Below, one piece after another: positions 56,001-63,424 of a stretch of 64,000 nt of DNA. Below the pieces are notes generated by a model, which saw nothing but the letters and a program-made list of their open reading frames with translations, did no database searches and was not told the origin of the DNA. The stretch spans positions 6,717,793 to 6,781,792 of the forward strand of contig OZ024798.1 of the NCBI GenBank assembly GCA_964017045.1. The letters run 5' to 3'. Each line of letters starts with the position of its first letter. Position 1 is the stretch's first letter. The stretch comes from Omphiscola glabra. Taxonomy: Eukaryota; Mollusca; Gastropoda; Lymnaeidae. The position numbers and the translations under genes were made by a program.

Positions 56001-56336
56001 TTCATCTCTCTAGTACAGTGGTTGGCGACCCGAGGCTTCTGATTTGCACATGACCATTTCAAGTAATAGATGCTTTTTTTAAAAAAAATAGTTATCTTTA
56101 AAAACGTTGTAAACAAACCACAGCTGTCTGCAGTACTCAAAATATGTTGTTTTTTCCGTAAAATTATTCTTTTAATAAAAAGTTTACCGATCACTCTTTT
56201 TGTATCTATAAATAAAGTGCATATACTTATAAAGTTTTAAAAAAAATTGAAAAATAAATCTAACCAGCTTACCTGATTGGACAATTCCAGCGACCACCAA
56301 GAATGAGGTGGATAACACTAAAAGAAAATGCTTCAT
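40143..56336 (-). CDS. Gene C: secreted Reeler-domain protein with two anaphylatoxin/fibulin-like modules
   Basis: Ten-exon model: 56336-56273, 52459-52289, 50808-50577, 50446-50353, 49790-49608, 47286-47136, 46222-46095, 43259-42650, 41763-41550, 41028-40143. Phases agree at all nine junctions; 2733 coding nt give 910 residues. Residues 1-21 (MKHFLLVLSTSFLVVAGIVQ + S) are a signal peptide. Residues 22-187 form a Reeler domain: C near the start, LLW-PP-x-CGCVVFK, then EEANIYFSD, the pattern of F-spondin, reelin and immune Reeler proteins. CC245-246 to CC294-295 and CC559-560 to CC609-610 fit the CC-C-C-CC pattern of anaphylatoxin/fibulin modules. Residues 342-545 are Ser/Lys/Arg-rich. The last 294 are acidic, then basic, with DSKEMA twice near 861-884. 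It is likely an extracellular matrix, adhesion or defence protein; function is inferred from domains only. Weak points: the GTGTGT donor of exon 4, the GTTGGA donor of exon 7 and the acceptors of exons 5 and 9. Confidence 0.75.
41029..41451. other. Gene C intron 9, AT-rich part
   Basis: No exon or element. Simple A-rich stretches only. Confidence 0.5.
41452..41549 (+). repeat. Degenerate 25-30 bp repeat touching the exon 9 donor
   Basis: About four copies of ATATCA(A)TCACCCTGACACAGATC. Read on the minus strand, each contains GTCAGGGTGA, close to the real junction GTCAG-GTAGGATC at 41550. Confidence 0.7.
41550..41763 (-). CDS. Gene C exon 9: second anaphylatoxin/fibulin-like module
   Basis: 214 nt carrying one complete cysteine module: KTVCCKAGASAGKFVYS, then ECGHSGEKYL, LKTCRDQFMLCC. 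Spacing CC-x23-C-x16-C-x6-CC fits the family. Entry phase requires the acceptor ATCATTTCAG at 41764; nearer AGs give the wrong phase. Confidence 0.75.
41882..42368 (+). repeat. 34-bp minisatellite, about 14 copies, gene C intron 8
   Basis: Unit ATTGCAGTGAACACAATCAT + GCAGCTTTCTTCCT, with GTGCACAC and CGATCATAC variants. Confidence 0.95.
42650..43259 (-). CDS. Gene C exon 8: Ser/Lys/Arg-rich linker
   Basis: Acceptor AATTCTACAG and donor TTAA-GTAAGTG; 203 codons, entering in phase 0 (DSDVLQVIRSVNFGKK). Rich in Ser, Lys, Arg and Glu with no cysteine module, ending EDQGGSSIEGKLL. The GC-rich frame stands out from the AT-rich intron. Plus-strand frames at 42668-43157 are shadows. Confidence 0.75.
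43332..43351 (+). repeat. Short interstitial TTAGGG run
   Basis: GGGTTAGGGTTAGGGTTAGG, about three telomeric hexamers, inside gene C intron 7. Too short to be a telomere. Confidence 0.8.
43472..45460 (+). repeat. 27/23-bp minisatellite with higher-order structure, gene C intron 7
   Basis: 27-bp unit ATGGAAGGGCGTTATGTTAA + TCTTGAT for about 30 copies, then a GATTATCGTGAT variant for ten, then a 23-bp form lacking four bases (ATTGGCGTTATGTTAATCTT + GAT). In the last zone one 27-bp unit recurs about every 142 bp, at 44770, 44911 and 45052. Frames of 327-390 codons are artefacts. Confidence 0.97.
45505..45828 (+). repeat. 23-bp minisatellite, about 14 copies, gene C intron 7
   Basis: Unit GAGATAACCAACATTTGTGT + CCT; GGGAG and ATTCGT variants collect at the right end. 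Confidence 0.95.
46095..46222 (-). CDS. Gene C exon 7
   Basis: Acceptor CTTACCATCCAG, 42 codons (GEHRYQCFGANTD across the junction, then an Asp/Thr-rich stretch to LPIFVFSK), and a non-consensus donor AAG-GTTGGA in phase 0. The first 24 nt and the acceptor are copied in the adjacent 51-bp array. Confidence 0.65.
46203..46540 (+). repeat. 51-bp minisatellite made from the exon 7 acceptor, about 7 copies
   Basis: Unit ACATTGGTAGCGGTGTTCAC + CTGGATGGTAAGATAAGAGG + GATATTTAGTA. On the minus strand it reads pyrimidine-rich CCCTCTTATCTTACCATCCAG followed by the first bases of exon 7 (GTGAACACCGCTACCAATG). The exon-proximal copy is the real junction. Use of a distal copy would put a TAA in frame. 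Confidence 0.93.
46728..47160 (+). repeat. 36-bp minisatellite made from the exon 6 donor, about 12 copies
   Basis: Unit TAAGATAAAGCAACACTGCT + GTTATCGCCACTCACC. On the minus strand this is CAGTGTTGCTTTATCTTAG followed by GTGAGTGGCGATAA, the end of exon 6 plus its donor. Reading past the first donor meets TAA immediately. Left-hand copies (46728-46890) are older, with TTCCCGCTACTCATC variants. Confidence 0.95.
47136..47286 (-). CDS. Gene C exon 6: most of the first cysteine module
   Basis: Acceptor TTTTTTCCTTAG, donor TTAG-GTGAGT; 50 codons from PKHKEKINCFDN through RFCGDGIPDLNFVTF to DREQQCCFIL. With VCCNK from exon 5 it completes CC-C-C-CC. Confidence 0.75.
47312..47431 (+). repeat. 22-bp repeat, about 5 copies, split by a solo LTR
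   Basis: Unit AATGAGCAGGAAGTATGCCT + GT. A further copy lies at 47927-47945, on the other side of the LTR insertion. Confidence 0.85.
47432..47921 (-). mobile_element. Solo LTR, 490 bp, with 5-bp target duplication
   Basis: Starts TGTTACGACC and ends GTTCACAACA (TG...CA, TGTT/AACA inverted). It is flanked by CCTGT at 47427-47431 and 47922-47926 and interrupts a 22-bp repeat array. Minus orientation is suggested by TATAAAATG near 47728 and AATAAAGG near 47572 in promoter-to-polyA order. No internal gag/pol sequence, so recombination between LTRs is the likely origin. It lies in gene C intron 5. Confidence 0.8.
47993..48092 (+). repeat. 28-bp tandem repeat, about 4 copies
   Basis: Unit GATAGGAATAAACTGACAGC + TAAGTATA, gene C intron 5. 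Confidence 0.9.
48093..49442. other. Gene C intron 5: MITE remnant and plain DNA
   Basis: 48745-48868 ends AATCCTAGCTACGCCACTG, matching the MITE family at 52687. 48940-49080 has paired copies of AATTCACCATGAGTGGCC. 49262 has a hAT-like GGTGTTCTTAACCTGAGGC. No exon is seen. Confidence 0.4.
49443..49572 (+). repeat. About 59-bp tandem repeat, 2-3 copies
   Basis: Copies of TCTTCCTAACTAATATATAG + GACACAACCATCTTTACAAC, near the exon 5 donor but not including it. Confidence 0.8.
49608..49790 (-). CDS. Gene C exon 5
   Basis: 61 codons, phase 0 at both ends, donor AAG-GTAATC. Helix-prone and charged (VTREHFLEALCMAP, SVEMALELRRSDN), ending VCCNK, the first cysteine pair of module 1. An upstream acceptor (AAAACTCAG) would add five residues but needs another exon 4 donor. 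Confidence 0.7.
49898..50035 (+). repeat. About 76-bp direct duplication
   Basis: TTCCTGTCCTGTGGGTGAGA + TCTTAATGACATG... repeated once, gene C intron 4. Confidence 0.85.
50353..50446 (-). CDS. Gene C exon 4: end of the Reeler domain
   Basis: Acceptor TCTACCCACCAG; reads VLAVEEANIYFSDNEE then LTQTVCVEKR. The IYF-D word followed by a cysteine matches the last strand of Reeler domains, as in F-spondin. Donor AGG-GTGTGT is non-consensus; other GTs nearby would change the phase. Confidence 0.7.
50577..50808 (-). CDS. Gene C exon 3: core of the Reeler domain
   Basis: Acceptor TTCTACATTGCAG, donor TTAA-GTAAGT. It reads VHVSIANELLAFDSAKVLVS, a cysteine-containing middle, and SLLWTPPSCGCVVFK. The W-x-PP-x-x-GCV block is the Reeler signature. 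The 83-codon plus-strand frame is a shadow. Confidence 0.8.
50846..50889 (+). repeat. 21-bp direct duplication
   Basis: CAATCACCTGGTCAATCTTCT twice, just upstream of the exon 3 acceptor. Confidence 0.85.
51231..52288 (+). repeat. 30-bp minisatellite made from the exon 2 donor, about 35 copies
   Basis: Unit TCTCAACTTACCGTGGCATG + TCTCTGGTAG. On the minus strand each copy is CCAGAGACATGCCACG followed by GTAAGTTGAGACTA, i.e. the last 16 nt of exon 2 (CCAGAGACATACCAAG) plus its donor. All copies inspected keep GT, most GTAAGT, a few GTGAGC. Divergence is greatest in the exon-proximal copies. The frame of exon 2 stays open through about ten units (to about 51990). Confidence 0.96.
52289..52459 (-). 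CDS. Gene C exon 2: start of the Reeler domain
   Basis: Acceptor TTATTTTACTTTAG, donor CAAG-GTAAGT. 56 whole codons: GYAIPAPDDVCINTLTPP, a middle, then FSENIGSDGRHIGPETYQ. It follows the signal peptide directly, as Reeler domains often do. Confidence 0.75.
52687..52883. mobile_element. MITE with CAGTGNNGYAGYTAG-type ends
   Basis: Left CAGTGATGCAGTTAGTG; right end inverted CATTGGCGTAACTAGGATTA. The interior has GGGGGCGG and two GGCGGCA words. No coding capacity; target duplication not clear. It lies in gene C intron 1. Confidence 0.5.
52998..54562 (+). repeat. 24-bp minisatellite, about 65 copies, gene C intron 1
   Basis: Unit TCAGATGTATACATTCAGTT + TGTT. TCAAATG copies cluster at the right end. 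Frames of 240-500 codons in four frames are artefacts of a stop-free 24-bp unit. Confidence 0.97.
54563..55354. other. Gene C intron 1, plain and GA-rich DNA
   Basis: CAGGGCATTTCAACTGGCGG at 54655 looks like an isolated hAT-type end. GA-rich simple sequence at 54940-55160. No exon seen. Confidence 0.4.
55355..55890 (+). repeat. 19-bp minisatellite, about 29 copies, gene C intron 1
   Basis: Unit AGGCAGGAAGTACACTGAT with TAGGTAGG and AGACAGG variants. Confidence 0.95.
56273..56336 (-). CDS. Gene C exon 1: signal peptide
   Basis: ATG at 56336-56334 with A at -3. It encodes 21 residues with a Lys near the start and a hydrophobic core (HFLLVLSTSFLVVAG) ending VQS, plus one base that with GG of exon 2 makes a glycine codon. 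Donor CAG-GTAAGC. Confidence 0.75.
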
Positions 56337-56424
56337 TTTAAAAACGCTAACTATATTGGTTGGTTAGTTTGGAATGAAATCAGTGATATTTTTTCCCACA
56401 AATTAGTTCACAAAGTGCATCCTA

Positions 56425-56505
56425 CTACTTGTGTGTCTTGGCCGTGCTTGTGTGTCTTGGCCTTGCTTGTGTGTCTTGGCCTTGCTTGTGTGTCTTGGCT
56501 TAGTT
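56425..56505 (+). repeat. 19-bp tandem repeat, 4 copies, upstream of gene C
   Basis: Unit CTTGTGTGTCTTGGCCTTG, about 90 nt upstream of the start codon, hence in the 5' leader or promoter. Confidence 0.9.
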
Positions 56506-56814
56506 TGTTGTTCTTTGAGTTCATCCACACGGCGGCTCTGAGGAAACTGACAACTGGATAACTTTGACTAACTTTATATCAACTACTCTAAAGTCCATTG
56601 ACATTCCATGACTGTGCGCCCCTCCCCCCCCCCCCCCCAAACCGTCTACTGGTTTCCTGTTACCAAACCCACTGGATGTCAACGCAGTGTGTCGAGGACA
56701 ATTTGTGTTGGGGAAGGGGGGGGGGGGGGTCGGTGGCAAAACACCCACATCAATTTTTTTTCAAGTGGTTTTAATATCGGTGAATGAGATACGGGGGTAC
56801 CGAGGACAGGGGTG

Positions 56815-56858
56815 AGGTGGGGTGGGGTAAGGTGGGGTGGGGTGGGGTGAGGTGGGAT
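56815..56858 (+). repeat. GGGGT/GAGGTGG-rich tract
   Basis: Runs of GGTGGGGT on the plus strand; G-quadruplex-prone. C- and G-runs at 56624-56638 and 56716-56730 flank it. Confidence 0.8.
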
Positions 56859-56999
56859 ACATTGTTGATACAGAAACATCCTAGCATTAGTGACGAGGGT
56901 CCCTAACAATAGAGTAGACAGGCTTCACTCATGGTGGTCCCAGTTTTTTTACTTTCTTTTTTATTCCTTTTAAAACATTTTATTCTCCACTTTTTTGAA

Positions 57000-57425
57000 A
57001 GTTTATAATGTCATTTAGTTCAAGTTTGTAATGTCATTTTGTAATGTCATTTAGTTCAAGTTTGTATTTGGGCTGGTTCAAGTTTGTAATGTCATTTAGT
57101 TCAAGTTTGTAATGTCATTTAGTTCAAGTTTGTAATGTCATTTAGTTCAAGTTTGTAATGTCATTTAGTTCAAGTTTGTAATGTCATTTAGTTCAAGTTT
57201 GTAATGTCATTTAGTTCAAGTTTGTAATGTCATTTAGTTCAAGTTTGTAATGTCATTTAGTTCAAGTTTGTAATGTCATTTAGTTCAAGTTTGTAATGTC
57301 ATTTAGTTCAAGTTTGTAATGTCATTTAGTTCAAGTTTGTAAGTCATTTAGTTCAAGTTTGTAATGTCATTTAGTTCAAGTTTGTAAGTCATTTAGTTCA
57401 AGTTTGTAATGTCATTAAGTTCAAG
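57000..57425 (+). repeat. 23-bp minisatellite, about 17 copies
   Basis: Unit TTTGTAATGTCATTTAGTTC + AAG, two copies lacking a TG (TTTGTAAGTCATT). It passes directly into the next array. Confidence 0.95.
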
Positions 57426-58655
57426 TTTGTAATTGGCTGGTTCAAGTTTGTTATGGGTCTAATTCAAGTTTGTAATGGGTCTAGTTCAAGTTTTTAATGA
57501 GTCTAGTTTAAGTTTGTAATGGGTCTAGTTCAAGTTTGCAATGGGTCTAGTTCTACTTTGTATTGGGTCTAGTTCTAGTTTGTAATGGTTCTAGTTCTAG
57601 TTTGTAATGGTTCTAGTTCTAGTTTGTAAAGGTTCTAGTTCAAGTTTGTAATGGGTCTAGTTCTAGTTTGTAATGGGTCTAGTTCAAGTTTGTAATGGGT
57701 CTAGTTCTAGTTTGTAATGGGTCTAGTTCTAGTTTGTAATGGTTCTAGTTCAAGTTTATAATGGGTCTAGTTCAAGTTTGTAATGGGTCTAGTTCTACTT
57801 TGTAATGGGTCTAGTTCTAGTTTGTAATGGTTCTAGTTCAAGTTTGTAATGGGTCTAGTTAAAGTTTGTAATGGGTCGAGATCTAGTTTGTAATGGGTCT
57901 AGTTCTAGTCTGTAATGAATCTAGTTCATGTTTCTAATGGTTCTAGTTCAAGTTTGTAATGGGTCTAGTTCTAGTATGTAATGGGTCTAGTTCAAGTTTG
58001 TAATGGGTCTAGTACTAGTTTGTAATGGTTCTAGTTCAAGTTTGTTATGGGTCTAGTTCAAGTTTGTAATGGTTCTAGTTCTATGTTGTAATGGGTCTAG
58101 TTCTTGTTTGTAATGGGTCTAGTTCTAGTTTGTAATGGGTCTAGTTCTAGTTTGTAATGGGTCTAGTTCTAGTTTGTAATGGGTCTAGTTCAAGTTTGTA
58201 ATGGGTCTAGTTCTAGTTTGTAATGGGTCTAGTTCAAGTTTGTAATGGTTCTAGTTCAAGTTTGTAATGGGTCTAGTTCTACTTTGTAATTGGTCTAGTT
58301 CTAGTTTGTAATGGGTCTAGTTCAAGTTTGTAATGGGTCTAGTTCTAGTTTGTAATGGGTCTAGTTCAAGTTTGTAATGGTTCTAGTTCAAGTTTGTAAT
58401 GGGTCTAGTTCTACTTTGTAATTGGTCTAGTTCTAGTTTGTAATGGGTCTAGTTCTAGTTTGTAATGGGTCTAGTTCTATTTTGTAATGGTTCTAGTTTA
58501 AGTTTGTAATGGGTCTAGTTCAAGTTTGTAATGGGTCAAGTTCTACTTTGTAATGGGTCCAGTTCTAGTTTGTAATGGTTCTAGTTCAAGTTTGTAATGG
58601 GTCTAGTTCTAGTTTGCAATGGGTCTAGTTCTAGTTTGTAATGGGTGTAGTTCAA
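57426..58655 (+). repeat. 22-bp minisatellite, about 55 copies
   Basis: Unit TTTGTAATGGGTCTAGTTCT + AG, mixed with TTCAAG units. Shares TTTGTAATG and AGTTCAAG with the 23-bp array to its left, so the two are relatives. Confidence 0.95.
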
Positions 58656-59047
58656 GATGACACAATCTCGCTGGGTGTAAGCTTTGTTGGGGGGTGGGGG
58701 GGGGGTGAACGTGGTATTGGTAACTGCTAGACTGTACATATAACCAAGTTCAAAATATTATTGGATTCCTATCTTTTTTTAAACTTTAGTTTTATTTGCT
58801 CACAACTTTGGTAGCTAAGTTCTTCCTTTTACTTTTCAGTCATTCTAAGTTCTTACATAAAGAATGTAGCAATGTTTCTCACTGAGAGTTATCTAATATA
58901 CTTGAAATGTTCCCCATTGGATACAATTGTCCAGCCCCCCCTCCCTCCCCCCCCCCCCCCAAGGTAAAATCTAACATTGCTAATTGTTGTCTTCATGCCA
59001 GTGTTTCTTTGAATAAATTCCTTGGTTGTAATTAGATGAATGACAAG
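58656..59047. other. Spacer between arrays
   Basis: G-run at 58689-58706, C-run at 58936-58960, otherwise plain sequence. No gene seen. Confidence 0.5.
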
Positions 59048-60402
59048 GCAATGGTACAGTGGTCCTATCATACAGGGCAATGGTACAGTGGTCCTATCAT
59101 ACAGGGCAATGGTACAGTGGTCCTATCATACAGGGCAATGGTACAGTGGTCCTATCATACAGGGCAATGGTACAGTGGTCCTATCATACAGGGCAATGGT
59201 ACAGTGGTCCTATCATACAGGGCAATGGTACAGTGGTCCTATCATACAGGGCAATGGTACAGTGGTCCTATCATACAGGGCAATGGTACAGTGGTCCTAT
59301 TATACAGGGCAATGGTACAGTGGTCCTATCATACAGGGCAAAGATACAGTGGTCCTATCATACAGGGCAATGGTACAGTGGTCCTATCATACAGGGCAAT
59401 GGTACAGTGGTCCTATCATACAGGGCAAAGATACAGTGGTCCTATCATACAGGGCAATGGTACAGTGGTCCTATCATACAGGGCAAAGATACAGTGGTCC
59501 TATCATACAGGGCAATGGTACAGTGGTCCTATCATACAGGGCAAAGGTACAGTGGTCCTATCATACAGGGCAATGGTACAGTGGTCCTATCATACAGGGC
59601 AATGGTACAGTGGTCCTATCATACAGGGCAATGGTACAGTGGTCCTATCATACAGGGCAAAGATACAGTGGTCCTATCATACAGGGCAAAGATACAGTGG
59701 TCCTATCATACAGGGCAATGGTACAGTGGTCCTATCATACAGGGCAAAGGTACAGTGGTCCTATCATACAGGGCAAAGATACAGTGGTCCTATCATACAG
59801 GGCAATGGTATAGTGGTCCTATCATACAGGGCAAAGATACAGTGGTCCTATCATACAGGGCAAAGGTACAGTGGTCCTATCATACAGGGCAAAGGTACAG
59901 TGGTCCTATCATACAGGGCAAAGGTACAGTGGTCCTATCATACAGGGCAAAGGTACAGTGGTCCTATCATACAGGGCAAAGGTACAGTGGTCCTATCATA
60001 CAGGGCAAAGATACAGTGGTCCTATCATACAGGGCAAAGGTACAGTGGTCCTATCATACAGGGCAATGGTACAGTGGTCCTATCATACAGGGCAAAGGTA
60101 CAGTGGTCCTATCATACAGGGCAAAGGTACAGTGGTCCTATCATACAGGGCAAAGGTACAGTGGTCCTATCATACAGGGCAAAGGTACAGTGGTCCTATC
60201 ATACAGGGCAAAGATACAGTGGTCCTATCATACAGGGCAAAGGTACAGTGGTCCTATCATACAGGGCAATGGTACAGTGGTCCTATCATACAGGGCAAAG
60301 ATACAGTGGTCCTATCATACAGGGCAAAGGTACAGTGGTCCTATCATACGAGGCAATATGAAAGTGGTCCTATCATACAAGGCATTGTTACAGTGGTCCT
60401 AT
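59048..60402 (+). repeat. 29-bp minisatellite, about 47 copies
   Basis: Unit ATGGTACAGTGGTCCTATCA + TACAGGGCA. AATGG units dominate the left part, AAAGG and AAAGA units the right. As 29 is not a multiple of three, frames cycle through the same three peptides, giving several 250-460 codon artefacts. Confidence 0.97.
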
Positions 60403-60769
60403 GCCATTGAACGTCCTGTACCCATCAGCTATCAATCTTAAGAAAGTTTAGTCACACACAACGGCATGATGAGATAGGGAGGGTTTGTGGTGGGAGGTGA
60501 AGTTTAGCCCTGGAGAATGGGAGAGGGGGGGGGGCACAACCCCCTCAGGTGACTGACTTGCTACCTGTTGAAATGTTGAGATCAGAAATTCAAGTGGAGA
60601 TAAAAAGTATAGAACCACGCTATGTTCACGAGGTGGTTAAGTGACTTAGATTCGGGCTTATGGCTAGGAAACACTTTCACGGTCAAACGGAAGTGGTCAT
60701 GCCTTGTCCTTTGAAATCTGCCATTACCTCTTGCTTCTATTTGAAAACAGGTTGTCTTGGGATTAATAG
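60403..60769. other. Spacer with a G-run
   Basis: G-run near 60520-60535. A minus frame at 60582-60740 has no recognisable motif. Confidence 0.4.
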
Positions 60770-61975
60770 TCTGGCATAGGGTGTCTTGGGACAAAGAGCC
60801 CTGCACATAGTGTGTTGGGAGAAAGGGCCGGCACAGGGTGTCTTGCGACACAAAGCCCGGTACAAGGTGTCTTGGTATACAAAGCCCGGTACAAGGTGTC
60901 TAGGGATACACAGCCTGGCATAGGGTGTCTTGGGACACAAAGCCTGGCATAGGGTGTCTTGGGACACAGAGCCTGGCATAGGGTGTCTTGGGACACAGAG
61001 CCTGGCATAGGGTGTCTTGTGACACAGAGCTTGGCATAGGGTGTCTTGGGAAAAAGAGCCTGGCATAGGGTGTCTTGGGACACAGAGCCTGGCATAGGGT
61101 GTCTTGGGACACAGAGCCTGGCATAGGGTGTCTTGGGACACAGAGCCTGGCATAAGGTGTCTTGGGACACAGAGCCAGGCATAGGGTGTCTTAGGACACA
61201 GAGCGTGGCATAAGGTGTCTTGGGGTGCAGAGCCCTGCACATAGTGAATCGGGAGAAAGGGCCCGGCACAGGGTGTCTTGCGACACAAAGCCCTGCACAA
61301 AGAGACAGGGCCCGGCACAGGGTGACTTGGGAGACAGGGTCGGGTACATATGTCTTTGGACACAAAGCTCTGCACGGGGTGTCTTGGAACATAGATTCCG
61401 GCACAAGGAGTCTTGGGACACAAAACCCGTCGCAGAGTGTCTTGAGACACAAGCCTGGCACAGGGTGTTTAGGGACAAAAAGCGCAGCACATGGTGTCTT
61501 AGGACATAGCCCGCCACAGAGTGTCTTTGGACACAGAGACTGGCACGGGGTTTCTTGAGACACATATTTCGGCATAGGTGTCTTGGGACACAACGCCTAG
61601 AACAGAGTATCGTGGGACACAGTTCCTGGGACAGGGTGTGTTACGACACAAAGCTTGCAAATACGTGTCTTTGGACACATATCCTCAAACAAGGTGGCTT
61701 GGGACACAGGGCCTGGCACAGCGTGTATTGAAACACAGAGCCCTGCAAAGGGTGTCTTTGGACGCAATGCCCGGAACAAGGTGTATTGGGACTATAAACT
61801 TGGCACAGACTGTCTTGGGACACACATCCCGGCACAAGGTGTCCTGAGACACACAACCCGGCACAAGGTGTCCTGAGACACACAACCCGGCACAAGGTGT
61901 CCTGAGACACACATCCCGGCACAAGGTTACTCTGGGACACAAAACCCGGCACGAGGTCCTTGGGGACGCAGCCCG
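60770..61975 (+). repeat. 29-bp minisatellite, about 42 copies, diverging towards the right
   Basis: Unit CCTGGCATAGGGTGTCTTGG + GACACAGAG. The central part (60890-61200) is most uniform; copies from 61220 on are strongly diverged. Frames up to 276 codons are artefacts. Confidence 0.94.
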
Positions 61976-62863
61976 GCACAGCCTGATTATGTCTGTTATT
62001 ATGTGTTATTATATCTGTTACAGAGATAATAACACTTAAAAACAGACAAAATAACAGACATTATAACAGAAAGAGGCAAAAACTTAATGTACATAGATAT
62101 GCATTAGACAAATAAATATGCAGTTTGACTGATAGATGTTTAGTACAGTTTTTATAGACAGCACTACCAGTACAATTGTTATTAATAGATAGCACCAGCA
62201 GTACAGTTAATATAGATAGCACTAGCAAACAAATTGTTATATGTTGACAATTCCTAAATTAAAATAATAACATTACTTTGTTATTGATTTATCGATCCAA
62301 TAAAAATGTGAAACAGTTCATCCAAGTTATCATTGACATATTATGTCAAAAAGAAAAAACAAACAGATAAAAAGATACTTGAAAAGTGTAAAGCGACAAC
62401 CGGGCCGTACTATGAAAACACTTAACAGTTGTGTTTTATTGGCCCGTCAACACTATATTCTCTCGTGTCTCCGGCAAATGACCAGATTTATGACCTAAAG
62501 GTATTTCCGACGAAGACCATTTCTCCCTTAACGAACAACAATTGCAATCACTTTGCACTAGGTCACCACCATGGAAACTGTGGTAGACATTTGTTTTGTT
62601 CGAGTTCATTTGTGTTGTAGATGTTGAATTTAGATTTACAAGCCAGTTTAGCAGACACACCAAAACAGGTTCGATTCTGTTTGTTAATTGTTAAAATTAT
62701 TTAGTTTTGCCATGGGTAAAAACGGAGGTCTCCGAAAGGTCACTGTGTGTCACTGCAGGCCTCCGCAGGTCATTTCCGATATCCTTAGATTCGTTTAGGT
62801 CGTCATTCTGTTTAAATCACTGTCCCATACGCCTCAAGTAGCGAGCATTGAACAAGCCTCCAT
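61976..62863. other. Plain DNA, nothing recognised
   Basis: Short partial repeats of TAGATAGCACTAGCA near 62155-62225. The open frame at 62429-62620 lacks motifs. Confidence 0.45.
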
Positions 62864-63069
62864 CAGAGGCGTGGCTAGAGCGTTTGGCTACCGGGGACAA
62901 GATTCGCGCCGGGGACAAGATTCATTTTAAAGCACCTTCTTTTCCTTTTTTCAACTCTCAAACTCATTATTTTCATCAATAAAATAATACCAAAGCACAT
63001 TTTGGCGCCCCTAACTAGCTGGCGCCCGGGTACATCTGTACCCCCCTGCCCCCTTACGCTACGCCTCTG
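62864..63069. mobile_element. 206-bp MITE with 7-8 bp target duplication
   Basis: Left CAGAGGCGTGGCTAGAGCG; right end inverted CAGAGGCGTAGCGTAAGGG. Flanks GCCTCCAT (62856-62863) and ACCTCCAT (63070-63077) match at seven of eight positions, as expected for a hAT-like insertion. Internal duplication of CGGGGACAAGATTC. The minus frame at 62875-63090 is not a gene. Confidence 0.7.
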
Positions 63070-63077
63070 ACCTCCAT

Positions 63078-63424
63078 TAAACAACACCACAGACTGACAC
63101 CCCCAGAATAAATGTTAACTACATGGACTCACAGTTACCTTCAGAAATGTTGTTTTATCCAACAATATTTACTAGATGGGAAAATGAAGTTGGACATTAC
63201 TCATTTGACTTGAAGTCGAGAATTATTTGCTGAGTGATTACAGACATGCTCCATGCAGACGCATGCGTGTAGATAACGTAACTTATAATATATGAATTAT
63301 GAACTGATATTAATGTGAACTGTCACAGCTTGTCATGATGCATTCACCCAGCAACAATGACAGGGTGGGGAAGACAATGGAATAGACGAATAAATGTAAA
63401 CAGCGGACCGCTTAATTCGTCTAA
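63078..63424. other. Plain DNA, nothing recognised
   Basis: No exon, repeat or element visible between the MITE and the final array. Confidence 0.5.

Noticed and set aside
59036..60441. Frames of 441-460 codons on the plus strand
   Set aside because: The 29-bp unit read in rotating frames gives the same three peptides; no gene structure.
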